From positions 28,458,001-28,522,000 of the forward strand of contig NC_079875.1 of NCBI RefSeq assembly GCF_029227915.1: a stretch of 64,000 bases of DNA, in the 5' to 3' direction. The notes beneath the pieces were generated by a model. That model had not been told where the DNA came from. It searched no databases and saw only the letters and a list, made by a program, of their open reading frames with translations. The translations under genes were made by a program, and so were the position numbers. Position 1 is the first letter of the stretch. Each line of letters starts with the position of its first letter. Positions 32,278-44,614 of this stretch are shown one piece after another. This DNA is from Hydractinia symbiolongicarpus. Taxonomy: Eukaryota; Cnidaria; Hydrozoa; Anthoathecata; Hydractiniidae.

Positions 32278-35065
32278 TGTGGCTGTAACTTATTTCATTT
32301 GACATTTTAGCTTAAATTAACAAGCCACAACAACTTTTAAAAAGTATTACATAATATTTAAGAATAGTTTAAGGACTGTTTTTAAGCAAATAATGTATTT
32401 TTCACATTTTGTGTGACTTATATACATCGGTTACATGCAATATGACGAAACGATTTTATGACATTTATGTTTATGACATTTTGTCTTAATTAAGAAAAGT
32501 TTCAACTTTTTTGAGGGAGTACAACACCGCAAAAACTTGTGTTTTTTTTTTGATATTTTGTATAAATTCTTACTGGGCAGGACTCTGTTCAACATAAATG
32601 AGTACAAGATACAAATACTGATTTTTGTTGAATCAGAAGTATTTCCTAGAACCATTCTTTTTTTTACATTTTTGTGGAGAAAAAGTGTATGCAATATCAT
32701 CAGAATAACTGATTTTGTTGCAAACTGTTTTTCTTTTTCACATTTTGCATTGAAATATTGTTATAAAGGGCATATATCAATAGACATATATATACGAAAA
32801 TAATTAAATTCGGCAAACTTTGATTTTGTCGTTCACCTCTCATCTTTTATATTTTGATTAAACTTTTGAGGAAAACCATAGGAATTATTTAGAATTTGTA
32901 TTTTGTGTTGCAAATTTAGTGCAAAAATTGACATAAAATGAACTGTTAAATTGATTGTTGTTGTTTTAACATGAATTATGACTCAAACTTTGTTTTTGTA
33001 TTTCTAATTTGACTAATTAGCCTAAAAAATTTGCCAATTGGTTTTACACTTTGTTCTTCTTTATATATTTTTTATGTGAACATAGAAGTACAAAAGTAAA
33101 GTTAGAAGCCACAAGAAGTTACTTCGAAAGTGAAGAGTGGAGCTAGAAGTAGTAAAGAAAAATTAGAAGTAGAAAATGAAAGCTTGGGTTTAAAGTAGAC
33201 TTGGATTCACAAATAGTAAGAACTTTTTATATATTTTTAGACGTTATATATGTTTTTATGTCGCTAGAGTTACGTGTCAGGCAGACTCGCATTTGCCACG
33301 AAAAAGTCACTTAAAAGCTTCAAATTCTTTTACCGCGTTTTTTATAAAAAATCTAACATATTTTTTTACACTTTTTTGCATAATTAATGTTTTGCGTAAC
33401 TAATGTATTTGTCCTAAAATTCAAAATGCTACATAAAAAGCTCTTACCTGGCTATCAAGCAAATGTGTAGCGAAACTTTTTATTTTGTTGAACTTACTGC
33501 AAATGTCATAATTTTTATATTGTTATTGTTTCTCTTTATATGTGTTTTACTAAGCATAAATAGCTAGCTGGCTATATGCGTCTTCCCAGTTTAACTAATT
33601 AACTGGGTATCTGTCTTATCTAATGTTACCTTCAAGCTCCATATCTAAACCTAGCTAGCTGACTGATGATTAATGTTGTTATTCCTCTTTTAGCTATTTA
33701 TATCCACCTTAGTAGTCAAACTAAGGGATCTTATTTCAGCACGAATTAGGATGTAACAAGCCACAAAATCTTTCAAAGACTTTTAGGGTAGTGTGAGGAA
33801 TAATTTTTCTTACGTTTTCTGCAAATTTTACTTTAAGAGGAATGATTTTGTAAAACTAAAGTGTGTGCGTTAATTGGAGTAAGTCTTATTGTTTTGTTGT
33901 TGACATCCTGTTAAACTTCTGTTATGTAATTACGAAAATAAATATTTGGTGATGATAAAAAATTACTGAATGTTCAGACTGAAACTGTTTAACTGTTGTG
34001 AGGGAGGACCATATGCAAGTATATATACTAAAAATAATGATTTGATATTCTACACTTTGCAAGTTGTATTTTTGTATGCACTTAAATGACTGTATTTTCT
34101 GAGTTAAATTTGATGGGTTTCATATCAATTTTGTGGAAGATTTTATGGGTGAAGACAATATAGAACATGCCAATTGAACTGATTTTTGTTCATATTTTGA
34201 TTTGCTCCTCATAAACCTTTGTGTTCTTCATTTATTGTAAACTTTTGTGAGGAAGGACCATATATATATACAATGTTTTCAAAATAATCATTTTGTTGAT
34301 TTGAAATTTAATCCTTGCTCATTGCTTTTTCCACAATTCAGTTTAAAATGTTTGGTAAAGTCAGTACGGATCATTAGACAAAAAATTGTTTTGATAACTG
34401 GTTAATTTTTACATTTTGTGCATATTTTTGCGGGAGATGATGGTATGCAACCGAATAAATGATTTTTCAAAGTTTAACTTTTTGTTTTTTGGTGTTTTGT
34501 GTTTGTTTAAGTTTGGCTTTTTGATATTGTTCAGGTTGTATTGTTGTATAAGCATTTAGGGAAAAGACAATGTTTAAAATGCATAAAGAACTTATTTCAT
34601 AGATCTGTGCTTACTGTTGCAAGCCTTTCTTTTCGACATTTCAGATTAATATATTGAAGGTTTTCCATATAATCACATAATAAGATGTATACATATTTGA
34701 GATGTGTTATTTCTGACATTATTATTATTGTTGTCGTAACTGTCTGGGTTGTTACTGTCAATGTTGTAACTCTGTACTAACTAGATTTTACACCTTGCAC
34801 GCCGTTGTTTTTCATATTTTGTCTGACGTTTTGTTGGGAGGATTTCATGCGATTTGACATTTGATATTTTGTGTTAGATTTTAAGAACTTTTTTGTTAAA
34901 TTATGACTTATATACTTTCTTTTTATGCATTTTCAGATTATTTTTTTTAGTAAAAGGCATATTCAATATACTGAAATATTTGCTGATGTCATCAAATTTC
35001 AAATGACAGAACTTTTCAATTGTTTTTCTGCCTAAGTGGATTTTTCCACGGGCCTAATCTACTAG

Positions 35066-35110
35066 TCTATATAATAATACGGCGCTTCTGTCTGTGAGTT
35101 TTGCAAAGTG
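35066..35110 (+). mobile_element. 5' terminus of another Helitron (copy C), abutting copy B
   Basis: TCTATATAATAATACGGCGC begins at 35066, immediately after the CTAG of copy B, preceded functionally by the A/T target. The motif matches the 5' ends of A, B and D. I could not locate a matching CTAG end with hairpin downstream, so its extent is unknown; a TCCTAGTG at about 36240 lacks a hairpin. Confidence 0.6.
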
Positions 35111-35691
35111 GATATAATTTCTTTGATAAAGTCTATAAAGCATCGCTTGTATAATTTATTGATGAGTTGATCAGATCTTCACCATTGGTGGACGACATTC
35201 TTTCTGAAACACTGACCACGACAACATCCTGTAAATTCTGCGTTTATTCATCTTCCAGAGCCCAAAAAGAGCCCAGTCTAACCTTGCCAACGTTTACGTC
35301 AATATCAGACTCCCTTAATTATTTTTTCCAACGTTAGCAACTTTTAGGAGACAACTTACATCAGCAAGCAACTTACATCAGCAAGCAAAAGTTGAGACGC
35401 CAATTGCTAAGGTATGCGTCTCTAAATGGGTCATCGTTTAAAGACAACAGGTTGGTTTCGTGCCTTCCAAATAAACATTACGTCTTGAAAGTACCATCCC
35501 ATCCCTCTGAGGATGTGTATTTCAATAACACATTTAATTTAGTTGCCACTGTTATGTCGCACAGCTCTATTCGGCATAATACACCAAGAACTTTATTGTA
35601 TTGACTCTGACATATTTTATTGAGTTAAGATTTACGTTATGTTAAGCAAGTACGTCTCTTTTCTTCTCTCTGCCAACCCACGCAACATAAC

Positions 35692-36126
35692 AATTGGCGA
35701 CGAGAATTATGTGAGGGAAGAAGATGGCAAAGCCTATGCAAAATATACCCTTCGTGGAACCGTTTACAATCGATAAAGCAGCCACAACAAATTTAGACAA
35801 GAAAATACAAATGTTATTATCGACAGTGGCGCTGATATAAATATAATCGATAGAAATACTTTCAATAGAATTCAAAAGACGTGTAAACCTGTCTAATTAA
35901 AACGTGCGACAAAGAATATATTTCTGTATGGTGTACGAAAACCACTGAAAATGCTTCGTTTCTTTCATCCAACAATAGAAAGTGAATTCACTATTTTTAC
36001 CGCCCCTGTTTACGTAATCGATAAAGAATCAGCTGGTAATCTCATTGGCTACTCAACAGCCAATGATTTAGAGTTGCTTCAAATTAAAAGTAGTGGTGCG
36101 ATTTTTGGCAGATATGACGCTCCGTA
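35692..36126 (+). pseudogene. Internally deleted Ty3/gypsy-type retrotransposon remnant
   Basis: A primer-binding-site-like TTGGCGACGAG at 35694-35704 follows CATAACA, a plausible LTR 3' end. An ATG at 35724 opens a short gag-like start (MAKPMQNIPFVEPF). Within about 100 bp and in another frame the retropepsin active site appears (IIDSGADINIID, catalytic Asp in DSGA at about 35822). After a further shift comes VIDKESAGNLIGY, typical of the C-terminal half of such proteases. Most of gag and all of the RT/RNase H/integrase are missing. The upstream segment, about 35220-35690, may be a degenerate LTR, but no second LTR was found. Non-functional. Confidence 0.5.
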
Positions 36127-38230
36127 GTAAATTACCATAATGTCGTAGATATATTTTTTCCTTTGTTTAATAATTTGCTGAGAAAGCAAAATTCATTTAA
36201 ATGCTTGACGTTAAAGAAAGTCAATAATAATGGCTATATCCTAGTGAGGATATGACTTCGTATTTTTAATTTAGCTGTTCTACGTCATCAGATTTTGATT
36301 TTGTATCATCCGTTTCACCAGGTTGTATGTTATAAAGCATTTTTAACCCAAAATTCAAAGCCTTGTGTTGCACTTTTTGTGCAATTAGAATTTTAATGCT
36401 ATTTCTAAAAAAATAGTTTTGCAATTTCATTGAGCTCATTGCACAAATCTTCGCTGCTCACCTTGGTCGAACAATGTAATAGAAGTAAATGTTTATTGTT
36501 ATTGTGGTTTTTCTAGCGGAAATAAAGTTCGGTTGTTTTTTTTAATACACATGTTTATAGTCTATAAACCAGTGTAATAAGAAACCCATATCTGAAAGGC
36601 CAAATTTTAAGAAATCTTTAAGAAATGAAAAACTCTAATATTAAGAAACTTCAGACTCAGCTAAATTTTTTTAAACAAAAAAACGTGTGGTTGTGCCCAG
36701 TGTTACTAAAAAAGCAATACTCCGTCTCTTCAGAAATTGTGGAAAACGAATCAAAATTGAAAACAATAGAAGAATAAAAGATACAAAATGCACGCACAAT
36801 GATAAACTCGACCTGGCTTACATTTTTTTTATTTATAAAAAGTAATTATTCAGAGATGTTTTAGAATCGCGAATCAACAAATTCCAAAATTTTTACAAGA
36901 CAAACTTTTGCAATATTGATAAATTTTCAAATATCTTGCTGAGAGAAAGAGATTACGTTTAGAATGAATATCCTACAGAGGATGGTGGACAATTTTTGCG
37001 TTTTTACCCTATCAAAAATTTTTTTTGGTGTTCTTACAGATAAAGTGGTTCATAGTTGTTAATGGTAGTGAAACGGAAAAAGTCATTTCCATAGGATGCA
37101 TATGTTTAAAGCTGAGCGTAATCTTTGTTTTTTGATATTTTACGAAGGTAAACGATTCGTTTAAATTACATTGTTGGTGTTAATTGCATTGTTCGGAAAC
37201 ACGAATCCAAACAGGCTGAAAAAGAACAAGAAGCTCTTGTGATTTTAAAAAGTTCTTTTGTTTCCAGAAATGCAATAAAGTTGTTTGGTGAATTTTTATC
37301 TGATTCCCCACCAATTCTTACGTGAACCAACTATTGTTGTATGCAGGATTATTTAATAACAGAGATCAAAATTCGCATCGTTCTGGAGTATTCTCAAATA
37401 TGAGTTTGGAAGAATTTGGGACCCGGTTTTAGAAGACGATACCTTCCACATTAAAATCAAAAAGCACAAAATAGCTTACACATATGGCCATGCAAAAATG
37501 TATTTAAAGCAACACGATTTTCGATACCTGTCAGGTGACGTCAGTTGATAGAGGTAGATTAGACGCCAGTACTGCATTTGAAAAATGAAAGCTCCTCCTG
37601 GACCAGAACATCATTAGAAATGAATTTCTTGCCAAGTAATGTGAAAAATAATCGTATGCCCCACTGACAGTGAAGAAGTATTTGTCCTTGTTAATGCACT
37701 TTTATGATTTCCTTAGTAATGAAATCTTCTTACAGAATTACACAGCCGACAACATTGTCGCGATGAAGGAATTTTGTATTGTTTGTACGGAAAAGTGATA
37801 CAGTGTGATATATGGATATATGGCTAAAATGGCGCTTGCCTATAAACTTCGAAATAAAAGGCTTATTACATTAAAAATAAAAAAAAAAGATTTGAGTTAC
37901 GTTATCATATTGTGGCATTTTTTGTCGGTTAAAACCATGTACATGTAATCCGGCGGCCAAATAGCATGAGATGTGAAGAAGAAATGGAGGTGTTTCTGAC
38001 TCCGCAACAAGTAAAAACAATACGAATCAATACGAATCATCGGGAAATGCTCGCAATGCCCTCAAATTATTCGGTGATTATGGATCCACAAGATGTCCAT
38101 AGTTAAACCAGACGTATTATTGCTACATGCGTGAGTATGTTATTATGCAGATGTGCTGACAGAAGCGCCATATCCACGATTTCATAAAGATTTTCGTGAA
38201 TATAGTAAGAAGTTAAATCATTGGACAAAG
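36127..38230. other. AT-rich spacer, no recognisable gene
   Basis: Scattered short open segments lie around 37200-37800 and 37960-38110, but none carries a motif I can name. No terminal repeats or RNA structure were supported. Confidence 0.35.
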
Positions 38231-38527
38231 TCCGTACCTTTTTGTATCTTTTAATTGTGGACAAATGCACTCTGTACACATTAGTCGGCAAATTAATGCT
38301 TCTTGGCAAAAGCTGCAGTTTAGGGCGACGAAAGCTTGCTCGTAACTTGACATGCACGATATTTATAGAGTAAGAAGGTAGATTATTGGACAAAGTTCGT
38401 ACCTTTTTGTATCTTTCAATTGTGGCCAAATGAACTCTGTTCACATTAGGCGGCAAATTAATGCCTCTTGACAAAAAGTTTACAGCGACGAAAATCCTGC
38501 TCGTAACTTGACATGCACGATATTTAG
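38231..38527. repeat. Two-copy tandem duplication, roughly 165 bp each
   Basis: The segment starting GGACAAAGTCCGTACC (about 38224) and running through CTCGTAACTTGACATGCACG (about 38360) recurs from GGACAAAGTTCGTACC (about 38390) to the same end motif (about 38523), with about 15% divergence and small indels. An antisense frame stays open across both copies, but its content is not recognisable. Confidence 0.7.
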
Positions 38528-38580
38528 AAAAAATTAACTTCAACAACGGTCCTAGCGCATCACTATTGGGGTCGAAAGTC

Positions 38581-39273
38581 GCATATTACGATGTTCGCCG
38601 ACGAGAGTTAAGCACAACAAGAAGGGCAAAATGTGCCCTCAATCTATTAAAGCACAAAGCTATCGATACGGTTTCAAGTCCTGTTCGTGAAAAAACTTGT
38701 GGTAAACCAATTGACAGCTCAAGACGGAAATGATCCGCTGATCAAATTAAAGAAGTTGAACAACTTTTTCACGCGAAAATAGAGAAAGAGTTTGTGTCTT
38801 TGAACCTAGTCATGGAGAAAGAAAGGTATTTTAATTTGCTATGTGGCATTTCAACTCGTTAAAATATACGATAAATTTTGATCGTTATGCAAAAAATAAC
38901 TCTTGATCCTAATCAAACATTGGGAGATTAACCAAAAGAAAACTTGACAGAAAAAATTAAGAGCTACAATGATGCTGCGGGTGATGATTTGCAAATGGTT
39001 GATGAGGCTCCTGATGATAAGATGATAACGATGATTTTATTCTCCCTCTTCTAACGCTACTATGAACAACAAAAAGCTGTTTACAAAAGAGAATACGATG
39101 GTATTGAAAGGGTGTTGCAAAAACATAATTGCTGTTGGTCCAATCAATCGCGTACGTATAAAAGAAACCCTGGAGAAAAGCGAAGATAGCCAAAAACTGC
39201 TTGTTACTTTCAATATGGACTCTTTTTTTAATCGTGTGCAATATGGAAGAAGATTGTTAAAATACCGAAAATA
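38581..39273 (+). pseudogene. Unrecognised degraded coding region
   Basis: Open plus-strand segments are separated by stops and shifts: 38581-38730 (RRAKCALNLLKHKAIDTVSS), 38734-38865 (ADQIKEVEQLFHAKIEKEF), and 38940-39270 (KENLTEKIKSYNDAAGDDLQ, then MNNKKLFTKENTMVLK). Charged helical content and the length of the open runs suggest decayed coding DNA. I do not recognise a family. Confidence 0.25.
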
Positions 39274-40517
39274 ATTTCTGTTTCAAATTTTATTCGTATA
39301 ATTGTAACTGATGTTTTCTTGGCCACCGGATTTGTGTGCTATTAAATATAAATGTTAACAAAGGCATTGACTTTTAATTTCAGGAACAACTTCGTCAATT
39401 TATCAACCTTTTTCCAATTTTCTTAACATTTCTCGAGTTGACTGTTGACAGTACCTGTAATGTCAGCCTCTTGTTTCCTAGAAAATAAACCTGTGTATAA
39501 GATTACGACATGCATGTACGTCTCTTGGTTTTAGTTTGTTTAAGCTTTACTTCGCATTTTGCGATAATGTAAGAAGAGATTTACGTGTTTTCCATTTTTA
39601 AATCTTTTTATTTACACTAAGCCCACACTAAGAATTAAAATAAACCAAGCTTTTAAGCGCCCAGCATCTTTTAAGCACTCCAGCAATTATATATAGTCCT
39701 CTTTTGTGATTAATCTATTCAAATCCTTAAACTATCAGCTCGCATCAAGTGTAACTTTCAAACAAGTGTCAATGTAAAAAATTAAACAATTTGATACGCA
39801 GCCATAGCTAATAATGCGAATCATTACTATTCTATTTTCCAGCAATTCATAACAAGATAAGAAATAAACTGAAGAAAAGGTACAGCTGCCCACTAAATCA
39901 ACAATTATTAGGCATGTCACATGATTTACTACCTTTTATTACCGAACTACCAAAAATTTGAAAGTGTGGAAAACTTTTTTACCTTCCATACACAAAATCG
40001 ATAGATAAAAAAACCATATATTTTTGGAATGCTGGCCAAAATAACCTAAGATTCACTCTTGTCCTCAAGGTTTTTTGGCCAATATATGACCAGAGTATGC
40101 GAACGCGTCATACCTTAAAATATGCGTCTAACAATGGCGGAGTTTTAGCAGGGCAAATTTTGTTTTAGCAACAGAAAACTTAATAACATATTGTATCGTC
40201 TCATGATTAAAAAAATACAAGAAGAATTATCAACTGCAATAAGAGTCTTTCAACTTTAAAAAAAGGTGTATTTTCTTAGTAGCAGGTTACGTAATACTTA
40301 GTAATGCTTACCTAGCTTTCCTGAATAAAGATGTTCTTTGTTGAACTTGGATAGCTCATTGTTAGATTTCAAATCCAGTTTATGTGAATCCTATGAAAAA
40401 ACAAGGAAGTGAAGAGAATAGAAGACTAATTTCTGGATATATGCAGGCAGCTAAAGATATACTAAAAGCTTGCCTAACTAATTCCCAAAACTTAATTTGT
40501 ATCAGAACTAATTTTTT
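39274..40517. other. Spacer left of the satellite array
   Basis: AT-rich, with no supported gene, hairpin or element end. Confidence 0.35.
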
Positions 40518-40700
40518 GCAAAGTTAGCAAGTTTCGTATTGATACAAGATAATTGTCATTTAGGGTCGACAACCTCGTTTCAGTCTCTATATATTTTAGC
40601 CGTACAATTGATAAACGAGGCATTTGAAAGAGATAAGTGCCTCATAAATTTGCGATTTTTCGTATTGATACAGGCTAATCGCATTTAGAGTCGACAACCT
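40518..40700 (+). repeat. 123-bp satellite, left fragment
   Basis: One and a half diverged monomers (TTGATACAAGATAATTGTCA, GTCGACAACCTCG, GATAAACGAGGCATTTGAAA) lie left of the hAT-like insertion. They continue the array seen at 42352-43615. Confidence 0.85.
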
Positions 40701-42351
40701 CCGGGGCGGATTTAGACTTCGACACTCGCCTAAGGAGAAATTTTGCCAATGAGAAAATCAAGTGTATCTAAATGTAGAAATTGATTTAAAGTAACGCATA
40801 ATTTTTATTATAAGCGTTTAATAAGATCCCTTTGCACCCAGGATCCGAGGTATTATTTTTATCTCCACTCAGGAGTGTTTGCCGAGGCTCGGCTCTCCTT
40901 CGATGTGCTTTGCCGAAGTATAATGGTTCTTACGGTAGTCGAACTACATTTTGCATTTCGCTGACTTTGTTTCTCTCGATTCCTCTGTTTTCTGCCGTAA
41001 AAACAGTCGAATTCGGCGGCCGCCGAAGTGTGAACTTTTGGACTCTCTTAAACAAAAGTAAAACAAAAGAATTATGACGTCAAGAAAAATCTCGCCGAGG
41101 TGTGGACTTTTGGACTCTCTTTAACAAGAAGTCGTCGAAATTTACGGTGAAAGAAAGATTGATATTAGAGGAATAATTTACTCTTCATAAGAGCTAAAAG
41201 GTATTTTCAATTTGATTCAACATTTTAAAAGTGTGAGCCAGAAATGGTTACCGGTAAATAAAAACAGTTTTTTTGCTTTAAGCTAATAGGGCTAAATATT
41301 TTTTGATTGAATGTTGTGCTAAATTAGTGTTCATTCTTTCGTTTTCGTAGGTTGTTGTGTTGTAAGTTTGTTTTTAATTAGCTATTGCTGCTTGAAAATC
41401 CAAATTTTAAGTTGTGCTGGCCTTTACCTGTACAAAATCTTGATATAATCTTTCCATTTTTTTATTTTATTGTATTTATCTGTTGTTGTTTATGTTCTTG
41501 TTGCTATGATATAATAATACAAATAAAACTTATTTACATATGCATTTTTGTGTTGTTTTTTTTTTGCTTATTTTTCTTATAGGCCTCCTTTTTCATGTTA
41601 TTAAATATTTTAAATAGATTACTCTTTTGTGCTTAATTGTAGGGGGGTGGGGGGTCGAATAAGCAGGGAGGTGGGTTCTCCGGGGAAAATTTCTTAAAGT
41701 GGGAGGGGGGTCATAATATAATGACCTAAGGGGTATTACGAAATTTTCTGTAAAATGTTTAGGGAATAAACTGTGCTGACATTTTGTTGATATTTTTTAT
41801 TTTTAACCTGATGGGGGGGGGGGGGGGAATTCGAAAAAGTGCAATTTGACACCCCCCCCCCCCCCCCCCCCCCCCCTACAATTAAGCACAAAAGAGTAAA
41901 TGTGAAAAGTTTTTACCGTTTTGCATACTGACTTAAAAGAATAATGTACTTAATTAGTTTCTGAGAGTTTATAGCCTCAATATTAGCCAAAAGCTATTAT
42001 ATTCACCCATAACTTGCAAAAACGCGCTTGCAAATATTTTTGTGGATGTGGAAGAAAGAAGAAATTTTGCTGGCAGGCTAATTTTAACCTTCATTTGAAC
42101 TTTGTGATTGTTTTTTGTCGAATAACATGTGAGAAATGGACGTGCAGGTCCTGCCTACTGCATTTTGGAGTGCTGAAATAGGTAAATAAGCTATAGCTTC
42201 TGGGGCTGACCCGACTTGGGGGGCGAACAGCGCCCCTCTAGATCCCCAGCTGATTTAACACGCGCAATTTTTGCTACGCGAAAATTACGCGTGGACTTCG
42301 CTTCGCTTTGCAAATCCGCCTAAAGAGAAAAAAATCCTATATCCGCCCCTG
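40701..42351. mobile_element. hAT-like non-autonomous DNA transposon inserted in satellite
   Basis: The left end CCGGGGCGGATTTAG and the right end (rc) CAGGGGCGGATATAGG form imperfect terminal inverted repeats; a GGCGGAT/CTAAAGAGAA block also recurs near both ends. CAGGGGCGGAT-type termini are typical of hAT elements. The flanks give AACCT (40696-40700) and AACTT (42352-42356), only a 5-bp imperfect duplication and not the 8 bp expected for hAT, so the class is tentative. No transposase ORF. The interior includes CG-rich DNA at 40840-41050 and a nested MITE. Confidence 0.6.
41620..41898. mobile_element. 279-bp TA-target MITE with long G/C homopolymer arms
   Basis: TA-CTCTTTTGTGCTTAATTGTAG on the left (from 41620) and its exact reverse complement on the right (to 41898) form perfect inverted repeats of about 25 bp including the TA. 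Just inside, the left arm runs into GGGGGGTGGGGGG and the right arm into about 30 consecutive C. A second G run of about 14 lies at 41814-41827. Nested within the hAT-like element. Confidence 0.8.
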
Positions 42352-43615
42352 AACTTCGTCTCATTTTCTCTTTATTTTGGCAGTAGAATTAATAAACGAG
42401 GGTGTCAATTATTTACAATTTTTCGTATTGATACAAGATAATTCTTATTCTCGGTCAAAAAGGTCACAGGTTCTATAAATTTTAGCCGTAGAATTGATAA
42501 ACGAGGCATTTCGAAGTGACGAGTGGGATATATTTGCGATTTTTCGCATTGATTCAGGATAATCGCATTTACAGTCGACAACCTCGTCTCAGTCTCTATA
42601 TATTTTAGCCGTAGAATTGATAAACGAGGCATTTCGAAGTGACGAGTGGGATATATTTGCGATTTTTCGCATTGATCCAGGATAATCGCATTTACAGTCG
42701 ACAACCTCGACTCAGTTCTTATATATTTTAGCCGTAGAATTAAAAAACAAGTCACTTCAAAGTGCTGAGTGTTATATATTTGCGGTTTTTCGTGATGATA
42801 CAAGATAATTGTCATTTAGGGACGACAACTTCGTCTCAGGTTTATATTTTAGTCCTAAAATTGATAAACGAGGTATTTAAAAGAGACGAGTGTTATACAT
42901 TTGCCATTTTTCGTATTGATACAAGATAATTGTCATTTAGGGACGACAACTTCGTCTGGACTTCAATATATTTTAGCCGTAGAATTGATAAACGAGGCAT
43001 TTTAAAGAGTTAAGTGTCTCATATATTTGCGATTTCCGTCTTGATACAGGATAATTGTCATTTAAGGTCGACAAACTTATCCCTGGTACTATATGTTTTA
43101 ACCGTAGAATTGAGAAACCAGTCATTTCAAAGCGACGAGTGTTATATATTTGCGATTTTTCGTATTGTTACAGAATAAATGTCACTTAGAGTCGACGACT
43201 TCGTCTCAGGTTCAATATATTTTTGCTGTAGATAAACGAGACATGTAAAAGAGAGGAGTGTGTCATATTTTCGATTTTTCTATTGATACGATATAATTGT
43301 CATATAGATTCGACAACCTCGTCTCAGTTTCTATATATTTTAGCCGTAGGATTGATAAAAGAGGCATTTCAAAAAGACAAGTGTCTCACATATTAGCGAT
43401 TTTTCGTATTGATCCAGGATAATTACATTTAGGGTCGACAACCTCGTCTCAGGTTCCATATATTTAATCCGTAGAATTGATAAATGAGTCATTTCAAAGT
43501 GACGAGTGTCATTTATTTGCGAATTTTCGTATTGGTACTGGGTAATTGTCATTTAAGATCGACAACCTCGTCTGAGTTTCTATATAATTTGGCCATAGAA
43601 TTGATAAACACGGTG
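42352..43615 (+). repeat. 123-bp satellite, older diverged block (about 10 monomers)
   Basis: Successive monomers carry TTGATAAACGAGGCATTT, GTCGACAACCTCGTCTCAG and TGCGATTTTTCGTATTGATA. Divergence between neighbours is clearly higher than in the block at 50.9-62 kb, and indels are more frequent, suggesting an array edge that is no longer homogenised. Confidence 0.85.
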
Positions 43616-44614
43616 GTAATGTTCTTTCCATTTTCTCCCATTTGCAGCAATTGCGTAACATATGTTTCTCCGAAAAACCGGTATTCGATTTTTTCTACAG
43701 GTTATTATTTTAAGCGACGAAAAATCATCGGTCCCGTAGCTTCTAAGTAATTGACCTCACTTTCCGTATTCGTAGTTTAGAAGCGGTTCATTTTCATTTG
43801 TGCTGGCCAGCTAAGCTACTGAAAAGCTACTAAACGCAAGAATGGGTTCTGAACGAAATAGCAATTTCTGGACTGATTTGGAATTAAAATTAGGTACCTT
43901 CGAGCGCCATTGGTTTCATGGTGTAGCAAGTGATGTTAAGAAAGGCTATTGTATGAATAGTTCTATGTGGTGTTGAAAAACTGATAGGCAATCAATTGTA
44001 GGTCCCATGATAGTTACTTACGAGAAATAGGTGCACGTATGTTAGTTCCTCCAGTTACATTGTTTGTACCTTGACAGATCATGCGTTACTTAGTCTGTCT
44101 TTGCAAAAATTATGGGGCAGAAGTAGAGTGTGTTCTGCCAAAAAGTAAAAATAAAAAAGGCCAAAAAATAGTAATCTTTTTATAAAATGTAACTAGTGCC
44201 TTAAAGATATTTAATCCTGTACGTTTTCATGGGACTAACTATCTTGTATTGAATATGCACATAGCCTTTCGAAAGTATTGTTTTATATTCAACGGACACT
44301 GCTGATGGCTTTGTTGTTGACACCCATGTGCAGTCATTAATGCTTCATTGTGCTCAAACAGTAACAGCGGCAGAAGTATAGTTAGTATAGCTAAATTGTT
44401 CGTAGCTTCACATTTCAAGGAACAATAAATATTGTATATTGTTTGCGTAGCGTTTCTTATTTATAGCTAGTAGTCATTTAGAAGTTGTAAACTATTTAGT
44501 TTGGGTTTATGTGAGATCGACTATTTGAGCTTTATCCAATTTGTTGTCTACTTATCCATTTTGGAAAAACAACAGTCTGAAAACAATCCTTGTTTGAATT
44601 ATAAGCTATTTTTT
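43616..44614. other. Spacer between satellite block and SINE
   Basis: AT-rich, with no gene or repeat end that I can support. Confidence 0.35.

Larger units (their letters stand above)
28430..32280 (-). mobile_element. CR1/L2-type LINE inserted in Helitron B
   Basis: The boundaries come from comparison with the empty site in copy A. On the minus strand the element ends in an (AAT)n tail (28430-28445 on plus reads as ATT repeats) next to AAGAAT, and its 5' end is next to ACAATGTGGCTG, giving only a very short (3-6 bp) duplication. The length is about 3.5 kb without the SINE. There is no separate gag-like ORF1; the single large ORF starts almost at the 5' end, so the element may be 5'-truncated or a one-ORF type. 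Confidence 0.8.
27834..35065 (+). mobile_element. Non-autonomous Helitron, copy B, carrying a LINE
   Basis: It starts TCTCTATAATAATACG at 27834 after host A (27833) and ends CTAG at 35062-35065 before T (35066). The 3' hairpin GTGGA/TCCAC is at 35036-35049, as in copy A. It is homologous to copy A throughout; the LINE (about 28430-32280) interrupts it after CGCTAAGAAT, equivalent to about position 1556 of the window in copy A. Without the LINE its length is about 3.4 kb. The base after its end begins another Helitron 5' terminus (35066). Confidence 0.85.

Noticed and set aside
36230-36245. CTAG-T as the 3' end of Helitron copy C
   Set aside because: No hairpin lies 10-12 nt upstream, and the sequence itself is a local ATATCC/GGATAT palindrome.
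38103-38546. 147-aa minus-strand ORF as a gene
   Set aside because: It spans a two-copy tandem duplication and has no recognisable domain; the open frame is explained by the duplication.
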